64,000 nt of DNA from JASJAR01 sp038530285 (GCA_038530285.1 JBCBCY010000011.1:1-64000); one strand, 5' to 3'. Numbered from the stretch's first letter, positions 27,425 to 36,607 are shown. The notes: generated from the sequence alone by a model not told the origin. Translations and numbers: made by a program.

Positions 27425-28710
27425 TCCAGCACGCCTTCCGGTGTGATCCGGGTCTTGCCACCGATCCAAGGGGTCAATTCCTGGGGCAGAACCACGCCGC
27501 CATCTTGGGTCTGGCCGTTTTCCAAAACCGCAATCAGGCAGCGGCCCACGGCCAGTCCCGACCCGTTCAGCGTGGCCAGGAATTCGGGCTTGCCGCCATC
27601 GGGCCGGTAGCGCGCATTCATCCGGCGGCCCTGAAACGTGCCACAGGTCGAGACCGATGAAATCTCGCGGTAGGTGTTTTGCCCCGGCAACCAGACTTCA
27701 ATGTCGTGGGTCTTCTGCGCCCCAAAGCCCATGTCGCCGGTGCACAGAACCACCGTGCGGTAGGGCAGGCCCAGCCGTTCCAGCACGGTTTCCGCACACC
27801 GCGTCATCCGGTCGTGTTCGGCAATCGCGTGTTCGGGCGCGCAGACGGTCACCATCTCGACCTTTTCGAACTGGTGTTGGCGCAACATGCCGGACGTGTC
27901 CTTGCCCGCCGATCCGGCTTCGGACCGGAAACACAAGCTGTGCGCGGTATAGCGGCGCGGCAGATAGTCTTCCTCGACGATCAGCCCGTTGACGATATTG
28001 GTCAGGGTCACTTCCGACGTCGGGATCAGCCACCAGCCATTGGTCGTGCGGTAGCTGTCTTCGCCGAATTTCGGCAATTGACCCGTGCCATACATCATCT
28101 CGTCGCGCACCAGCACAGGGGTGTTGGTCTCAATCAGGTCATGCTCGGTCGTGTGCAGGTCCAGCATGAATTGCGCCAGTGCCCGGTGTAGGCGCGCCAC
28201 CGCCCCCGACATCAGCGCAAAGCGCGAGCCCGACAGTTTGGCGGCGACCTCAAAATCAAGGCCGGGCTTCACGCCGTTGATTTCAAAGTGTTCCTTGGGG
28301 TCGAAGTCAAACGCCCTGGGCGTGCCCCAGCGGCGGATTTCGACGTTGTCGTCTTCGCTGTCACCATCCGGGATGGCGTCCAGCGGCAGGTTGGGCAGGC
28401 CCATCAGCAGGTCGCTCAGCCGCGCGTCTTCGGCCTTGGCGGTCTCTTCAAGCCGCGCGATCTCGTCCTTTTTGTCGGCCACAAGCGCGCGAAGGCGTTC
28501 GAATTCGGCCTCATCCCCCTTGGCCTTGGCGGCGCCGACGTTTTTTGACGCGGCGTTGCGTTCGGCCTGGGCGGCTTCGGCGGCCGCGATTGCGGCACGG
28601 CGGGCGGTATCAATCGCAAGAATGTCCGATGACACGGGCGCGACGCCACGGCGTGCAAGGGCGGCATCAAAGGCGTCCGGGTGGTCGCGGATGTAGCGAA
28701 TGTCATGCAT
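27421..28710 (-). CDS. serS: Seryl-tRNA synthetase
   Basis: 429 aa class II synthetase. The N-terminal coiled-coil arm (about residues 30-100, Ala/Glu/Lys-rich) binds the long variable arm of tRNA-Ser. Motif 2 (CFRSEAGSAGKDTSGMLRQHQFEKVEMV) and motif 3 (NGSGLAVGRCLIAVLEN) are intact. Length matches the family. The stop overlaps the start of the TspO-like gene. Confidence 0.97.
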   Translation of the reverse strand: MHDIRYIRDHPDAFDAALARRGVAPVSSDILAIDTARRAAIAAAEAAQAERNAASKNVGAAKAKGDEAEFERLRALVADKKDEIARLEETAKAEDARLSDLLMGLPNLPLDAIPDGDSEDDNVEIRRWGTPRAFDFDPKEHFEINGVKPGLDFEVAAKLSGSRFALMSGAVARLHRALAQFMLDLHTTEHDLIETNTPVLVRDEMMYGTGQLPKFGEDSYRTTNGWWLIPTSEVTLTNIVNGLIVEEDYLPRRYTAHSLCFRSEAGSAGKDTSGMLRQHQFEKVEMVTVCAPEHAIAEHDRMTRCAETVLERLGLPYRTVVLCTGDMGFGAQKTHDIEVWLPGQNTYREISSVSTCGTFQGRRMNARYRPDGGKPEFLATLNGSGLAVGRCLIAVLENGQTQDGGVVLPQELTPWIGGKTRITPEGVLE

Positions 28711-28793
28711 CGGGTCGGTCTCCTTGCCGGGCGCGACTCAGCCTCGCGTCCCCGCGCGGGGTTATGCAATGGTTTTGGGCGGCTGTCAGGGGG

Positions 28794-29501
28794 CTAGCGG
28801 CGGGTTGCGCCTTTGTCGGTGGCAAGGGCCGCGACTTTGCGCCGGTCACCTTGAAGGATCGCTGATAATAGAGCGGCCACACCCCCGCCTGCGCCCATAT
28901 GGGCGGCCACTTCGTGAGAGCGCGTATCGGCCAAGACGAAGTGATCGACGTTTTGCTGGCGCGCGAAGGCGCCCGCATGGGCCGCATCTTCGGGCAGCCC
29001 GTGAAAGACCGTGAACCAGCCGTCCTCGGGCAGGGGTGACGCTTTGGTCAGCAGGTGATCCTTGATCCGGCGGCGCCAATGCCGCCACCGCGTTTCGTCA
29101 GGCATATGATCTGGATGCACCGAGACCTGGGGCGAAAATGCGAGTGAAGCCGTGACATCGAAATGATGCGCCGCGGCCAGGGCCGAATACCCGCCCATGG
29201 ACGACCCCAATGTGACAACGCGTGTAACGCCATCCACCTGACGCAAGGATTGCACGATGCGTTGCAGATCTTCGACCAGCTCCGGCGCATTCAGCCAGCT
29301 TCGCCGCTTGTCGGACACAAACAATGCGTGGTGGTCGCCCAGTGCGAACACCGACCGCACAAACTCATCCTTCGGCATCGCGCGGCGTTTTTGCCCGATG
29401 GACGCAAATGAGATCACCAGCACATCACTGCGGCCCGGCACATAGGCCAGACGGTGATCCCCTTCGACGAGGGGGAAAACGAAGCGTCCTTCAAATGACA
29501 T
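28794..29501 (-). CDS. Alpha/beta-hydrolase-like protein
   Basis: 235 aa, no signal peptide. A nucleophile-elbow motif GSSMGGYSALA (about residues 98-108) follows a beta strand (GVTRVVTLGSS). Other conserved points are VISFASIG near the N-terminus and a C-terminal His in RSHEVAAHMG. This matches small hydrolases found near polysaccharide or acyltransferase genes; the substrate is unknown. It is divergent from yajC. Confidence 0.6.
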   Translation of the reverse strand: MSFEGRFVFPLVEGDHRLAYVPGRSDVLVISFASIGQKRRAMPKDEFVRSVFALGDHHALFVSDKRRSWLNAPELVEDLQRIVQSLRQVDGVTRVVTLGSSMGGYSALAAAHHFDVTASLAFSPQVSVHPDHMPDETRWRHWRRRIKDHLLTKASPLPEDGWFTVFHGLPEDAAHAGAFARQQNVDHFVLADTRSHEVAAHMGAGGGVAALLSAILQGDRRKVAALATDKGATRR

Positions 29502-29654
29502 GGGGCGTGGGGTAGCGCGCCAAGTCTAATATAAGGTGAACCGGCGATCTTTGGGGTGGAAGAGGCCCGCTTGCGCCCCTAGATACGCCCCTATAGGGTG
29601 CCGCAACTTCTGACAGGGGCGACGCGCCCCGCACCACCTTAGGGACGGAAATCT

Positions 29655-29978
29655 ATGCTCGTCACACCAGCTTATGCCCAGGCCGCCGGGGGCGCCGGCG
29701 GGGCCTTTGCCAGCTTTATCCCACTGATCCTGATCTTCGGGATCATGTACTTTCTTCTCATCCGCCCGCAGCAGAAAAAGCTGAAAGATCACCAGGCGAT
29801 GGTGTCGAACCTGCGCCGGGGTGACCAGATCGTCACCCAGGGCGGGCTGATCGGCAAGGTCACCAAGGTCAAGGACGACAATGAGGTCGAGGTGGAACTG
29901 GCCAAAGACGTCAAAGTCCGCGTGGTCAAGAACACCGTCGCACAGGTTCTCACCAAGACCGAACCAGCCGAAAGCTAA
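29655..29978 (+). CDS. yajC: Preprotein translocase subunit YajC
   Basis: 107 aa. One membrane helix (SFIPLILIFGIMYFLLI) is followed by RPQQKKLKDHQAMVSNLRRGDQIV and the beta region VTQGGLIGKVTKVKDDNEVEVELA, the complete YajC signature. It is an accessory membrane partner of SecDF-YidC. Three nt separate its stop from secD. Confidence 0.96.
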   Translation: MLVTPAYAQAAGGAGGAFASFIPLILIFGIMYFLLIRPQQKKLKDHQAMVSNLRRGDQIVTQGGLIGKVTKVKDDNEVEVELAKDVKVRVVKNTVAQVLTKTEPAES

Positions 29979-29981
29979 GTC

Positions 29982-31643
29982 ATGCTGCAGATCGATGCCT
30001 GGAAACGGATCACCATCTGGCTGACCGTCATCATCGGTCTGGGCCTGGCCTTTCCGAACTTTTTCTATGGCCGGGTCGAACAGGCCAATGATGCGCGCGC
30101 CGAGATTGAGGTTTTGGGCGCAAATTCTGAACGTGAAGCCGCGGCCGCGGGCTGGCCAAGCTTCCTGCCCGCCACCCTTGTGAACCTCGGGCTTGATCTG
30201 CGCGGCGGGGCGCATTTGCTGGCCGAAGTGCGGCTTGAAGATGTCTATGCTGAACGGATGGATGCCCTCTGGCCTGAGGTGCGCGATGCCTTGCGGGTGG
30301 AACGCGAGACGGTGGGCTCGATCCGGCGTCAGGACGGGCCTGACGACGAGCTGCGCGTGCGGATTTCCAACCCTGACGGCATGGCGCGCGCGCTGGAACT
30401 GACGCGGGCCCTGGCAAATCCGACCGTGACGCTGACAGGGTTTGCCCAGAACGACATTGAAGTGTCCGGCGACGGCGACATTCTGACGGTCGCGCTGACG
30501 GAAGCCGAGCGCGCCGCGACCGACACGCGCACCATCCAGCAGTCGCTGGAAATCATTCGCCGCCGCGTGGATGAGGTTGGCACCCGCGAGCCGACCATTC
30601 AGCGCCAGGGCGAGGACCGGATCCTGATCCAGGTGCCCGGTATTGGCTCGGCGGAAGAATTGAAGGAACTCATCGGCACCACCGCGAAGCTGACGTTCAA
30701 CCCCGTGGTCGGGCGCACCTCTGATCCGGGCCAACCGGCTGGCGCGCGTGAAGTGATCTATCCTTCCATCGACGAGCCGGGGACGTTTTACGTCCTGGAA
30801 GAAACCGCCGTGGTCACGGGCGAGCAATTGACCGATGCCCAGCCCAGTTTCGACCAGAACGGGCGGCCTGCGGTGAACTTCCGGTTCAACCCGTCCGGCG
30901 CGCGGGCCTTCGGGGATTACACGCTGGAAAACATCGGCTCGCCCTTCGCGATTGTGCTGGATGAAGAAGTGATTTCGGCCCCCGTCATTCAGGACCATAT
31001 CCCCGGCGGGTCAGGGATTATCACCGGCAATTTCGGGGTCGAGGAATCGACGCAACTGGCCGTTTTGCTCAGGGCAGGGGCGTTGCCTGCCGAAATGACG
31101 TTTCTCGAAGAGCGCACCATCGGCCCGGAACTGGGTCAGGACAGCATCGATGCGGGCACGATCGCCTGTATCGTGGCCTTCATCGCGGTCCTGGTCTTCA
31201 TGGGTCTGTCCTACGGGCTGTTTGGGATTTTTGCCAACATCGCGCTGATCATCAACGTCGGGCTTCTCTTCGGGCTTCTCTCGCTCATCGGGGCCACGCT
31301 GACCCTGCCGGGGATCGCTGGGATCGTGTTGACCATCGGCATGGCGGTCGATGCCAATGTGCTGATTTTCGAGCGCATCCGCGAGGAGTTGAAGACCGCC
31401 AAGGGCCCCGCCCGCGCGATTGAGCTCGGCTATGAAAAAGCGCTGTCGGCGATCATCGACGCCAATATCACGACCTTCATCACGGCTGTGATCCTGTTCA
31501 CGATGGGGTCTGGTCCGGTGCGCGGCTTTTCGATCACGCTGGGCCTTGGCATTCTGACCTCGGTCTTCACGGCGATCTTCGTGACGCGCCTTCTCGTGGT
31601 GATGTGGTTTGAGCGCCGCCGCCCCAAATCGGTGGAGGTGTAA
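29982..31643 (+). CDS. secD: Protein translocase subunit SecD
   Basis: 553 aa. TM1 is near the N-terminus (ITIWLTVIIGLGLAFPNFF). The large periplasmic domain contains LGLDLRGGAHLLAEV and TIQQSLEIIRRRVDEVGTREP, and five C-terminal helices include the conserved GIVLTIGMAVDANVLIFERIRE. SecD uses the proton gradient to pull exported proteins through SecYEG. It sits in the normal yajC-secD-secF operon; the secF ATG follows the stop directly. Confidence 0.97.
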   Translation: MLQIDAWKRITIWLTVIIGLGLAFPNFFYGRVEQANDARAEIEVLGANSEREAAAAGWPSFLPATLVNLGLDLRGGAHLLAEVRLEDVYAERMDALWPEVRDALRVERETVGSIRRQDGPDDELRVRISNPDGMARALELTRALANPTVTLTGFAQNDIEVSGDGDILTVALTEAERAATDTRTIQQSLEIIRRRVDEVGTREPTIQRQGEDRILIQVPGIGSAEELKELIGTTAKLTFNPVVGRTSDPGQPAGAREVIYPSIDEPGTFYVLEETAVVTGEQLTDAQPSFDQNGRPAVNFRFNPSGARAFGDYTLENIGSPFAIVLDEEVISAPVIQDHIPGGSGIITGNFGVEESTQLAVLLRAGALPAEMTFLEERTIGPELGQDSIDAGTIACIVAFIAVLVFMGLSYGLFGIFANIALIINVGLLFGLLSLIGATLTLPGIAGIVLTIGMAVDANVLIFERIREELKTAKGPARAIELGYEKALSAIIDANITTFITAVILFTMGSGPVRGFSITLGLGILTSVFTAIFVTRLLVVMWFERRRPKSVEV

Positions 31644-32612
31644 ATGCGCCTGAAACTCGTCCCCTCAGTCACCAATTGGGATTTCTTTTCGCGGTCGAAA
31701 ATCTGGCTGGGGATTTCGGCGGTCCTGATGGTGTTGGCCTTTGTCAGCTTCCTGATCCAGGGGCTGAACTTCGGCATCGATTTCCGGGGTGGCACCACGA
31801 TCCGGACCGAAAGCGCACAGCCCGTCGACGTGGGCGCCTACCGCGACGCGATTGCGGTCTTGGGTCCGGGCGACGTGTCGATCACGGAAGTGTTCGATCC
31901 AACCTTTGGCCCCGACCAGAACGTCGCCATGGTGCGCATTCAGGCCCAGGAAGGCCAGGAAAGCGTGACGTCTGAGGTCGTCAACCAAGTGCAAAACGCC
32001 CTGCGCGGCGTGGCCCCCGACATCACCTTCCCGTCGGTGGAATCCGTCGGGCCCAAGGTCTCGGGCGAGTTGATCACCACAGCCATCATTGCGGTGGTCT
32101 TGGCCATTGCCGCCGTGCTGGTCTACATCTGGCTCAGGTTCGAATGGCAGTTCGCACTGGGGGCCGTGGCGGCCCTTGTCCATGACGTGATCCTGACAAT
32201 CGGGATCTTTTCCGAGCTTCAAATCCGCTTCGATCTGGCGATCATCGCGGCCCTTCTGACCATTGTGGGCTATTCGCTGAACGACACGGTGGTGGTCTTC
32301 GACCGCGTGCGTGAGAACTTGCGGAAGTACAAGCAAAAGCCGTTGAAAGAGGTGATGAACATCTCGATCAACGAAACCCTGTCGCGCACGGTCATGACCT
32401 CTGTCACCACGCTTCTGGCGCTGATCTCGCTTTATGTGCTGGGCGGCGATGTGATCCGCGGCTTTGTCTTCGCGATGATCTGGGGCGTGATCGTCGGGAC
32501 CTATTCGTCGATCTTTGTCGCTTCGGCGATCCTGCTTTTGTTGGGCGTCAAACGCGACTGGTCCAAGCCTGACGCCAACCAGGGCAATCAATACGCCAAC
32601 ATAGACGTGTGA
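31644..32612 (+). CDS. secF: Protein translocase subunit SecF
   Basis: 322 aa with the SecF signature GLNFGIDFRGGTTIRTE, a short periplasmic domain and C-terminal helices with VGYSLNDTVVVFDRVRENLRKYK and NETLSRTVMTS. Partner of SecD. The start abuts the secD stop, and its stop overlaps the next gene by one base (TGATG). Confidence 0.97.
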   Translation: MRLKLVPSVTNWDFFSRSKIWLGISAVLMVLAFVSFLIQGLNFGIDFRGGTTIRTESAQPVDVGAYRDAIAVLGPGDVSITEVFDPTFGPDQNVAMVRIQAQEGQESVTSEVVNQVQNALRGVAPDITFPSVESVGPKVSGELITTAIIAVVLAIAAVLVYIWLRFEWQFALGAVAALVHDVILTIGIFSELQIRFDLAIIAALLTIVGYSLNDTVVVFDRVRENLRKYKQKPLKEVMNISINETLSRTVMTSVTTLLALISLYVLGGDVIRGFVFAMIWGVIVGTYSSIFVASAILLLLGVKRDWSKPDANQGNQYANIDV

Positions 32613-33352
32613 TGGACGCGCTCCTCGCCACAGAGGGGCTTTGGTGGATTGTTCTGGCAGCAACCCTGTCGGGTCTGGTGCGCGGCTTTGCAGGCTTCGG
32701 CAATGCAATGGTGTTTTTGCCGGTGGCCGGCCAGTTCCTGCCGCCCTTTGCGGCCCTGACCGCACTCATGGTGATGGATATCGTGGGGCCCGTGCCCCGG
32801 CTGCGCGGTGCCGCGCGCGATGGGCATATGCCCGATATCGCGCGGCTGTGTCTGGGGGCGATGTTCACGGTCCCCATTGGCCTTTGGATCTTGGGGCGCA
32901 CAGACCCCGAAGTCTTTCGTTACGGGGTGTCTGGCGCGGCGATCGTTCTGCTGGCGCTTTTGGTCACGGGGGTCAAATACCGTGGTCGGTTGACCCCGCC
33001 GCTGGTCTTCGGGGCCGGGGGCCTAGGTGGTATGTCAGCAGGCCTTGTGGGCCTGCCAGGCCCGCCGGTGATCTTCCTATACATGGCCTCGACCCTGCCG
33101 GTGCGCGCGATCCGCGGCAATATCTACGTCTATCTGTTCTTTCTCGACATCCTTTTGCTGTTGGTCATCTGGCTGATGGGCAACATGGTGATCTCGGCGG
33201 TCTGGCTCGGGGCGGCGCTGATCTTGCCCTATGCGGCGGGGGTCCTCATTGGCACAGCCCTCTTCCGCCCGGAAGCTGAACGCACCTACCGGATCATCGC
33301 CTATGTCATCATCGCTGCATCCGCCCTTTCCGGCCTGCCGATCTGGGACTAG
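32612..33352 (+). CDS. TauE/SafE-family sulfite exporter-like membrane protein
   Basis: 246 aa from ATG 32612 (MDALLATEGLWWIVLAATL); GTG one codon earlier is possible. Eight or so membrane helices with the TauE pattern: SGLVRGFAGFGNAMVFLPV near the N-terminus and GLGGMSAGLVGLPGPPVIFLYM centrally. The family exports sulfite, sulfoacetate or related organosulfur anions; the substrate is not determined here. It overlaps secF by 1 nt and probably rides on the sec operon. Confidence 0.88.
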   Translation: MDALLATEGLWWIVLAATLSGLVRGFAGFGNAMVFLPVAGQFLPPFAALTALMVMDIVGPVPRLRGAARDGHMPDIARLCLGAMFTVPIGLWILGRTDPEVFRYGVSGAAIVLLALLVTGVKYRGRLTPPLVFGAGGLGGMSAGLVGLPGPPVIFLYMASTLPVRAIRGNIYVYLFFLDILLLLVIWLMGNMVISAVWLGAALILPYAAGVLIGTALFRPEAERTYRIIAYVIIAASALSGLPIWD

Positions 33353-33361
33353 GTTAGACCC

Positions 33362-33715
33362 ATGCGCTTGAACGAGATCACCTATACCGACGCCAAACCC
33401 ATTGAAGGCTATGGCCCCGGCTTTTTCCGCATCGGTGGCGCGGTCCACCAGGGGGCCACCCTGGTTCTGCCCAGCGGCATCACGGCCTGGGGCGGGTTTG
33501 ACGACACCGAAACGCTGATCGCGGCCGCCCCAAGCATCGATGTTCTGTTCGTCGGCATGGGGGCGGAAATCGCGCCGGTCCCGGCCGCTTTCCGCACAGC
33601 CCTTGAGGACGCGGGCCCAGGGGTCGAGGTGATGGCCTCGCCCACGGCCTGCCGCACCTACAATGTCTTGTTGTCCGAAGGCCGCCGGATCGGACTTGCG
33701 CTCTTGCCGGTGTAG
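33362..33715 (+). CDS. Mth938-like domain protein (DUF498)
   Basis: 117 aa single-domain protein: MRLNEITYTDAKPIEGYG, GFFRIGG, LVLPSGITAW, IDVLFVGMGAEIAPVP and a C-terminal TACRTYNVLLSEGRRIGLALLP. This is the Mth938/NDUFAF3-like fold; a human relative assists respiratory complex I assembly, but the bacterial role is unknown. Often seen immediately after secDF in alphaproteobacteria, as here. Cytoplasmic. Confidence 0.88.
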   Translation: MRLNEITYTDAKPIEGYGPGFFRIGGAVHQGATLVLPSGITAWGGFDDTETLIAAAPSIDVLFVGMGAEIAPVPAAFRTALEDAGPGVEVMASPTACRTYNVLLSEGRRIGLALLPV

Positions 33716-33727
33716 CGCGCGGTCTTG

Positions 33728-33763
33728 CCTTCATCTCCCTTCAAATATCCCCGCCGGAGGCAC
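33728..33763 (+). repeat. Dispersed intergenic repeat, copy A
   Basis: The segment starts CTTCATCTCCCTTC, continues with AAATATCCCCGCC and ends GGAGGCACC. It matches, base for base over most of its length, an inverted copy at 59207-59243. Both copies are intergenic, next to gene ends. It is REP-like; the core CCGCCGGAGGC is part-palindromic. Role unknown. Confidence 0.6.
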
Positions 33764-33764
33764 C

Positions 33765-33808
33765 GATCCTTTCTTCAAGGATCGGATGTGATCCTTTCTT
33801 CAAGGATC
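33765..33808. repeat. Tandem hairpins upstream of ccmA (two copies of a 19-nt stem-loop)
   Basis: GATCCTTTCTTCAAGGATC occurs at 33765-33783 and exactly again at 33790-33808. Each copy is an inverted repeat with a 7-bp stem and a TCTTC loop. The second ends 14 nt before the ccmA start, so it may affect ccmA translation, end the upstream transcript, or be a mobile repeat. No T run follows. Confidence 0.65.
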
Positions 33809-33822
33809 ACGGACACCGCGCG

Positions 33823-34425
33823 ATGACCCTGTCTGTCAAAGACCTGTGTGTCGCGCGTGGTGGCGTGCGCCTGCTCGACGCGGTGTCGTTCGATGTCGCC
33901 CCCGGCGCGGCGCTGATCCTGCGGGGGCCAAATGGGTCGGGCAAGACGACGCTTTTACGCACGCTCGCCGGGCTACAGTCGGCCATCACGGGGCGCGTGG
34001 ACCCCGGTCCGGACCAATTGGCTTACGGCGCCCATGCCGATGCGATCAAGGCGGCGCTGACGGTCTCGGAAAACCTGCGCTTTTGGGCCCGCGTCTTTGG
34101 CGCCCAAAGCATCGACGCTGCCGTCGCCGCCTTTCGGCTCGGCACGCTTCTGGATCGCCCGGGCGGCGAATTATCCTCCGGCCAGAAGCGGCGTCTGGGT
34201 CTGGCGCGTTTGATGCTGACAGGCCGGCCGATCTGGTGCCTTGATGAGCCGACCGTGTCTTTGGATGCACAAGCCGTCGCCTGGTTCGGCGATGTGGTCC
34301 GTGGGCACCTTTCGGCGGGTGGGTCAGCCGTGATCGCCACACATATCGATCTGGGTCTCGACGCGCCCGAGCTTGATGTCTCCGCGTTCAAGGCCCGGGC
34401 CCCTCTGACCGATGAGGGGTTTTAG
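33823..34425 (+). CDS. ccmA: Haem exporter ATP-binding protein CcmA
   Basis: 200 aa ABC ATPase: Walker A GPNGSGKTT (about residues 37-45), signature LSSGQKRRLGLARL, Walker B IWCLDEPTVSLD. The short length and missing extra domains are typical of CcmA. With CcmB it powers release of holo-CcmE in c-type cytochrome maturation. The downstream order ccmB-ccmC-ccmD-ccmG confirms it. ccmB starts directly after its stop. Confidence 0.95.
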   Translation: MTLSVKDLCVARGGVRLLDAVSFDVAPGAALILRGPNGSGKTTLLRTLAGLQSAITGRVDPGPDQLAYGAHADAIKAALTVSENLRFWARVFGAQSIDAAVAAFRLGTLLDRPGGELSSGQKRRLGLARLMLTGRPIWCLDEPTVSLDAQAVAWFGDVVRGHLSAGGSAVIATHIDLGLDAPELDVSAFKARAPLTDEGF

Positions 34426-35082
34426 ATGGGTTCGGTCTTTGCGCGCGATCTGCGCCTTGCCATCCGGGCCGGTGGCGGGTTCGGCCTGGCGCTTGCGTTT
34501 TTTTTGATCCTCGTGACCCTCGTGCCGTTCGGTGTCGGGGCGCAGACCGACATCCTGGCAAATATCGCACCGGGCATCCTTTGGGTCGGCGCGCTTTTGG
34601 CGTCGCTGTTGTCGCTGGACCGGATTTTCGCGCTCGACCGCGAGGATGGCACGCTCGATATCCTGGCCACAGCGCCGATCCCGCTGGAAGGCGTGGTGGT
34701 GGCCAAGGCGGCGGCCCATTGGGTCACGACCGGATTGCCCCTGGCGCTGGCCGCTCCGGTCCTTGGGGTGATGTTGCAGCTGCCGGCGCCGGGGCATCTG
34801 TGGCTTTTGATCACGCTGGCGATTGGCACCCCGGCCTTGTCGATGATCGGAGCCTTTGGCGCGGCCCTCACCGTGGGGCTGAAACGCGGCGGGTTGTTGT
34901 TGTCGCTTCTGGTGCTGCCTTTGTACGTGCCAACGCTGATCTTTGGCGCCGAAACCACCGCGCGCGCGGTCGCGCAGCAGGCCACAGCGACACCGCTGAT
35001 GCTTCTGGCTGGGATCACCTTCGGGTCGGTTGCGCTTTTGCCCTTTGCCGCGGCCGCCGTTCTGCGCGTCAATCTGCGCTGA
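34426..35082 (+). CDS. ccmB: Haem exporter permease CcmB
   Basis: 218 aa with six membrane helices. It begins MGSVFARDLRLAIRAGGGF and has the family block SLLSLDRIFALDREDGTLDILATAPIPLE. Permease partner of CcmA. Contiguous with ccmA (no gap) and followed by ccmC after 46 nt. Confidence 0.95.
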   Translation: MGSVFARDLRLAIRAGGGFGLALAFFLILVTLVPFGVGAQTDILANIAPGILWVGALLASLLSLDRIFALDREDGTLDILATAPIPLEGVVVAKAAAHWVTTGLPLALAAPVLGVMLQLPAPGHLWLLITLAIGTPALSMIGAFGAALTVGLKRGGLLLSLLVLPLYVPTLIFGAETTARAVAQQATATPLMLLAGITFGSVALLPFAAAAVLRVNLR

Positions 35083-35128
35083 TGGGGTCGCTGCGTCGTG
35101 ACTTGAGGCTCCCACGCGCACTGCTTAC

Positions 35129-35866
35129 ATGTCGCGCATGAGGTTTTGGGAATTCGCCAATCCGCGCGTCTTTATGGGATGGACCGAAAAAGTCCTGCCC
35201 TGGGTGTTCGTTTTGGCGGCTGCGGCCTTGGCCACCGGGCTGATCTGGGGATTTTTCTTCACGCCCGATGATTTCCGCCAAGGCTCGACTGTCAAGATCA
35301 TCTATCTGCACGTGCCATCCGCCTTCATGGCGATCAATGCCTGGATCATGATGCTGGTGGCCTCGCTGATCTGGCTGGTGCGCCGCCACCATGTGTCGGC
35401 CCTGGCGGCCAAGGCGGCCGCACCCGTGGGCATCACATTTACGCTGATTGCGCTCTTCACCGGGGCGATCTGGGGCCAGCCGATGTGGGGCACCTGGTGG
35501 GCCTGGGACCCGCGCCTGACGTCATTTCTGATCCTGTTTTTGTTCTACCTGGGCTATGTCGCGCTTTGGGCCGCGATTGAAGACCCCGATACCGCCGCCG
35601 ATTTGACCAGTATCTTGTGCATTGTCGGGTCGGTCTTTGCGCTGCTGTCGCGCTACGCGGTGCTGTTCTGGAACCAGGGGCTGCACCAGGGCGCCTCGCT
35701 GTCTTTGGACGCCGAAGAGAACATCTCGGACGTGTTCTGGCAGCCGCTGGTGATCTCTATCGCGGGGTTTGTGCTGTTGTTTGTGGCCCTTGTCTTGTTG
35801 CGCACGCGCACGGAAATTCGCGCCCGGCGGCTGTTTGCCCTGCGCCTGCGCGAGAGGATGGCCTGA
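35129..35866 (+). CDS. ccmC: Haem exporter protein CcmC
   Basis: 245 aa with six helices, the conserved haem-handling tryptophan-rich motif GQPMWGTWWAWDPRLTS and two conserved His (LHVPSAF and NQGLHQ). CcmC loads haem onto CcmE. Either ATG 35129 (MSRMRFWEFANP) or ATG 35138 (MRFWEFANP) could be used; neither has a good ribosome-binding site. The stop overlaps the ccmD start by 1 nt. Confidence 0.95.
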   Translation: MSRMRFWEFANPRVFMGWTEKVLPWVFVLAAAALATGLIWGFFFTPDDFRQGSTVKIIYLHVPSAFMAINAWIMMLVASLIWLVRRHHVSALAAKAAAPVGITFTLIALFTGAIWGQPMWGTWWAWDPRLTSFLILFLFYLGYVALWAAIEDPDTAADLTSILCIVGSVFALLSRYAVLFWNQGLHQGASLSLDAEENISDVFWQPLVISIAGFVLLFVALVLLRTRTEIRARRLFALRLRERMA

Positions 35867-36030
35867 TGCCTGATCTGGGACGATATGCGCTTGAAGTCAG
35901 CCTGGCTTACGCGGTGGGCCTGGCGCTTTTGGCCGTGATCATCCTGCTCAGCGCCCTGCGCGCAAAGTCGGTGGCCCGGCGCCTGGCTGCGTTCGAAGCC
36001 CGCAAGGCGGAGCAAGACGATGGCGTTTAA
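35866..36030 (+). CDS. ccmD: Haem exporter protein CcmD
   Basis: 54 aa with a single membrane helix (VSLAYAVGLALLAVIILLSA) and a basic then acidic tail (RAKSVARRLAAFEARKAEQDD), as usual for CcmD, which stabilises the CcmABC-CcmE complex. The ATG shares a base with the ccmC TGA, and its end overlaps ccmG by 11 nt. The position between ccmC and ccmG secures the call. Confidence 0.93.
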   Translation: MPDLGRYALEVSLAYAVGLALLAVIILLSALRAKSVARRLAAFEARKAEQDDGV

Positions 36031-36574
36031 ACCCCTTGCACTGTTGCCGATCGCGATCTTTGCAGCCCTTGCAGGCGTGATGGGGGCAGGGCTTTTGCGC
36101 GACGACCCCCAAGCGCTGCCATCGGCCCGCGAAGGGGCGCCAGCACCGGCCCTGCTGGTAGAGGCTTTGGGCGACAAGCCGGACTTCACTGTCGAGATGC
36201 TGTCACAGCCGGGCGTGAAACTGGTGAACTTCTGGGCCTCATGGTGCGCGCCGTGCCGTGTGGAGCACCCAAACCTTGAGATGCTGGCCGACGAAGGGCT
36301 GACGATTTACGGGATCAACTACAAGGACGATCCAACCAAGGCGCTGGATTTTCTGGAAGAACTCGGCGACCCCTATGCAGGGATCGGGGCGGATGAAAGC
36401 GGCCGCACCGCCCTTGAATGGGGTGTCTACGGGGTGCCCGAAACCTATGTGATTGACGAAAACGGGACCATCGTTTTGCGGTTTGCAGGGCCGATCACGC
36501 AACGTGCTTTAGCCGACCGTATCCGCCCCGCAATCGAAGCGGCCACCCAAGCCGGGAGGGCGCAAAATCCTTAA
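36020..36574 (+). CDS. ccmG: Thiol:disulfide interchange protein CcmG/DsbE
   Basis: 184 aa membrane-anchored thioredoxin-fold protein. N-terminal anchor ALLPIAIFAALAGVMGAGLL; active site WCAPC with Cys76 and Cys79 (FWASWCAPCRVEH); GVPETYVIDENG carries the cis-Pro region. It reduces apocytochrome CXXCH motifs before haem attachment. Last gene of the ccm operon, followed by two hairpins. Confidence 0.95.
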   Translation: MAFKPLALLPIAIFAALAGVMGAGLLRDDPQALPSAREGAPAPALLVEALGDKPDFTVEMLSQPGVKLVNFWASWCAPCRVEHPNLEMLADEGLTIYGINYKDDPTKALDFLEELGDPYAGIGADESGRTALEWGVYGVPETYVIDENGTIVLRFAGPITQRALADRIRPAIEAATQAGRAQNP

Positions 36575-36607
36575 AGGATTTTGACCGCGATTTTTTCAAA
36601 AATCGCG
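36564..36607. terminator. Two adjacent hairpins after ccmG
   Basis: AAAATCCTT-A-AAGGATTTT (36564-36582, overlapping the ccmG stop) is followed by CGCGATTTTT-TC-AAAAATCGCG (36586-36607). Both are perfect inverted repeats. As RNA the second has a T-rich inner stem. Likely operon end; the pair echoes the tandem hairpins before ccmA. Confidence 0.6.

Noticed and set aside
29526..30998. 490-codon open frame opposite yajC and secD
   Set aside because: Antisense to well-conserved Sec genes, no recognised fold.
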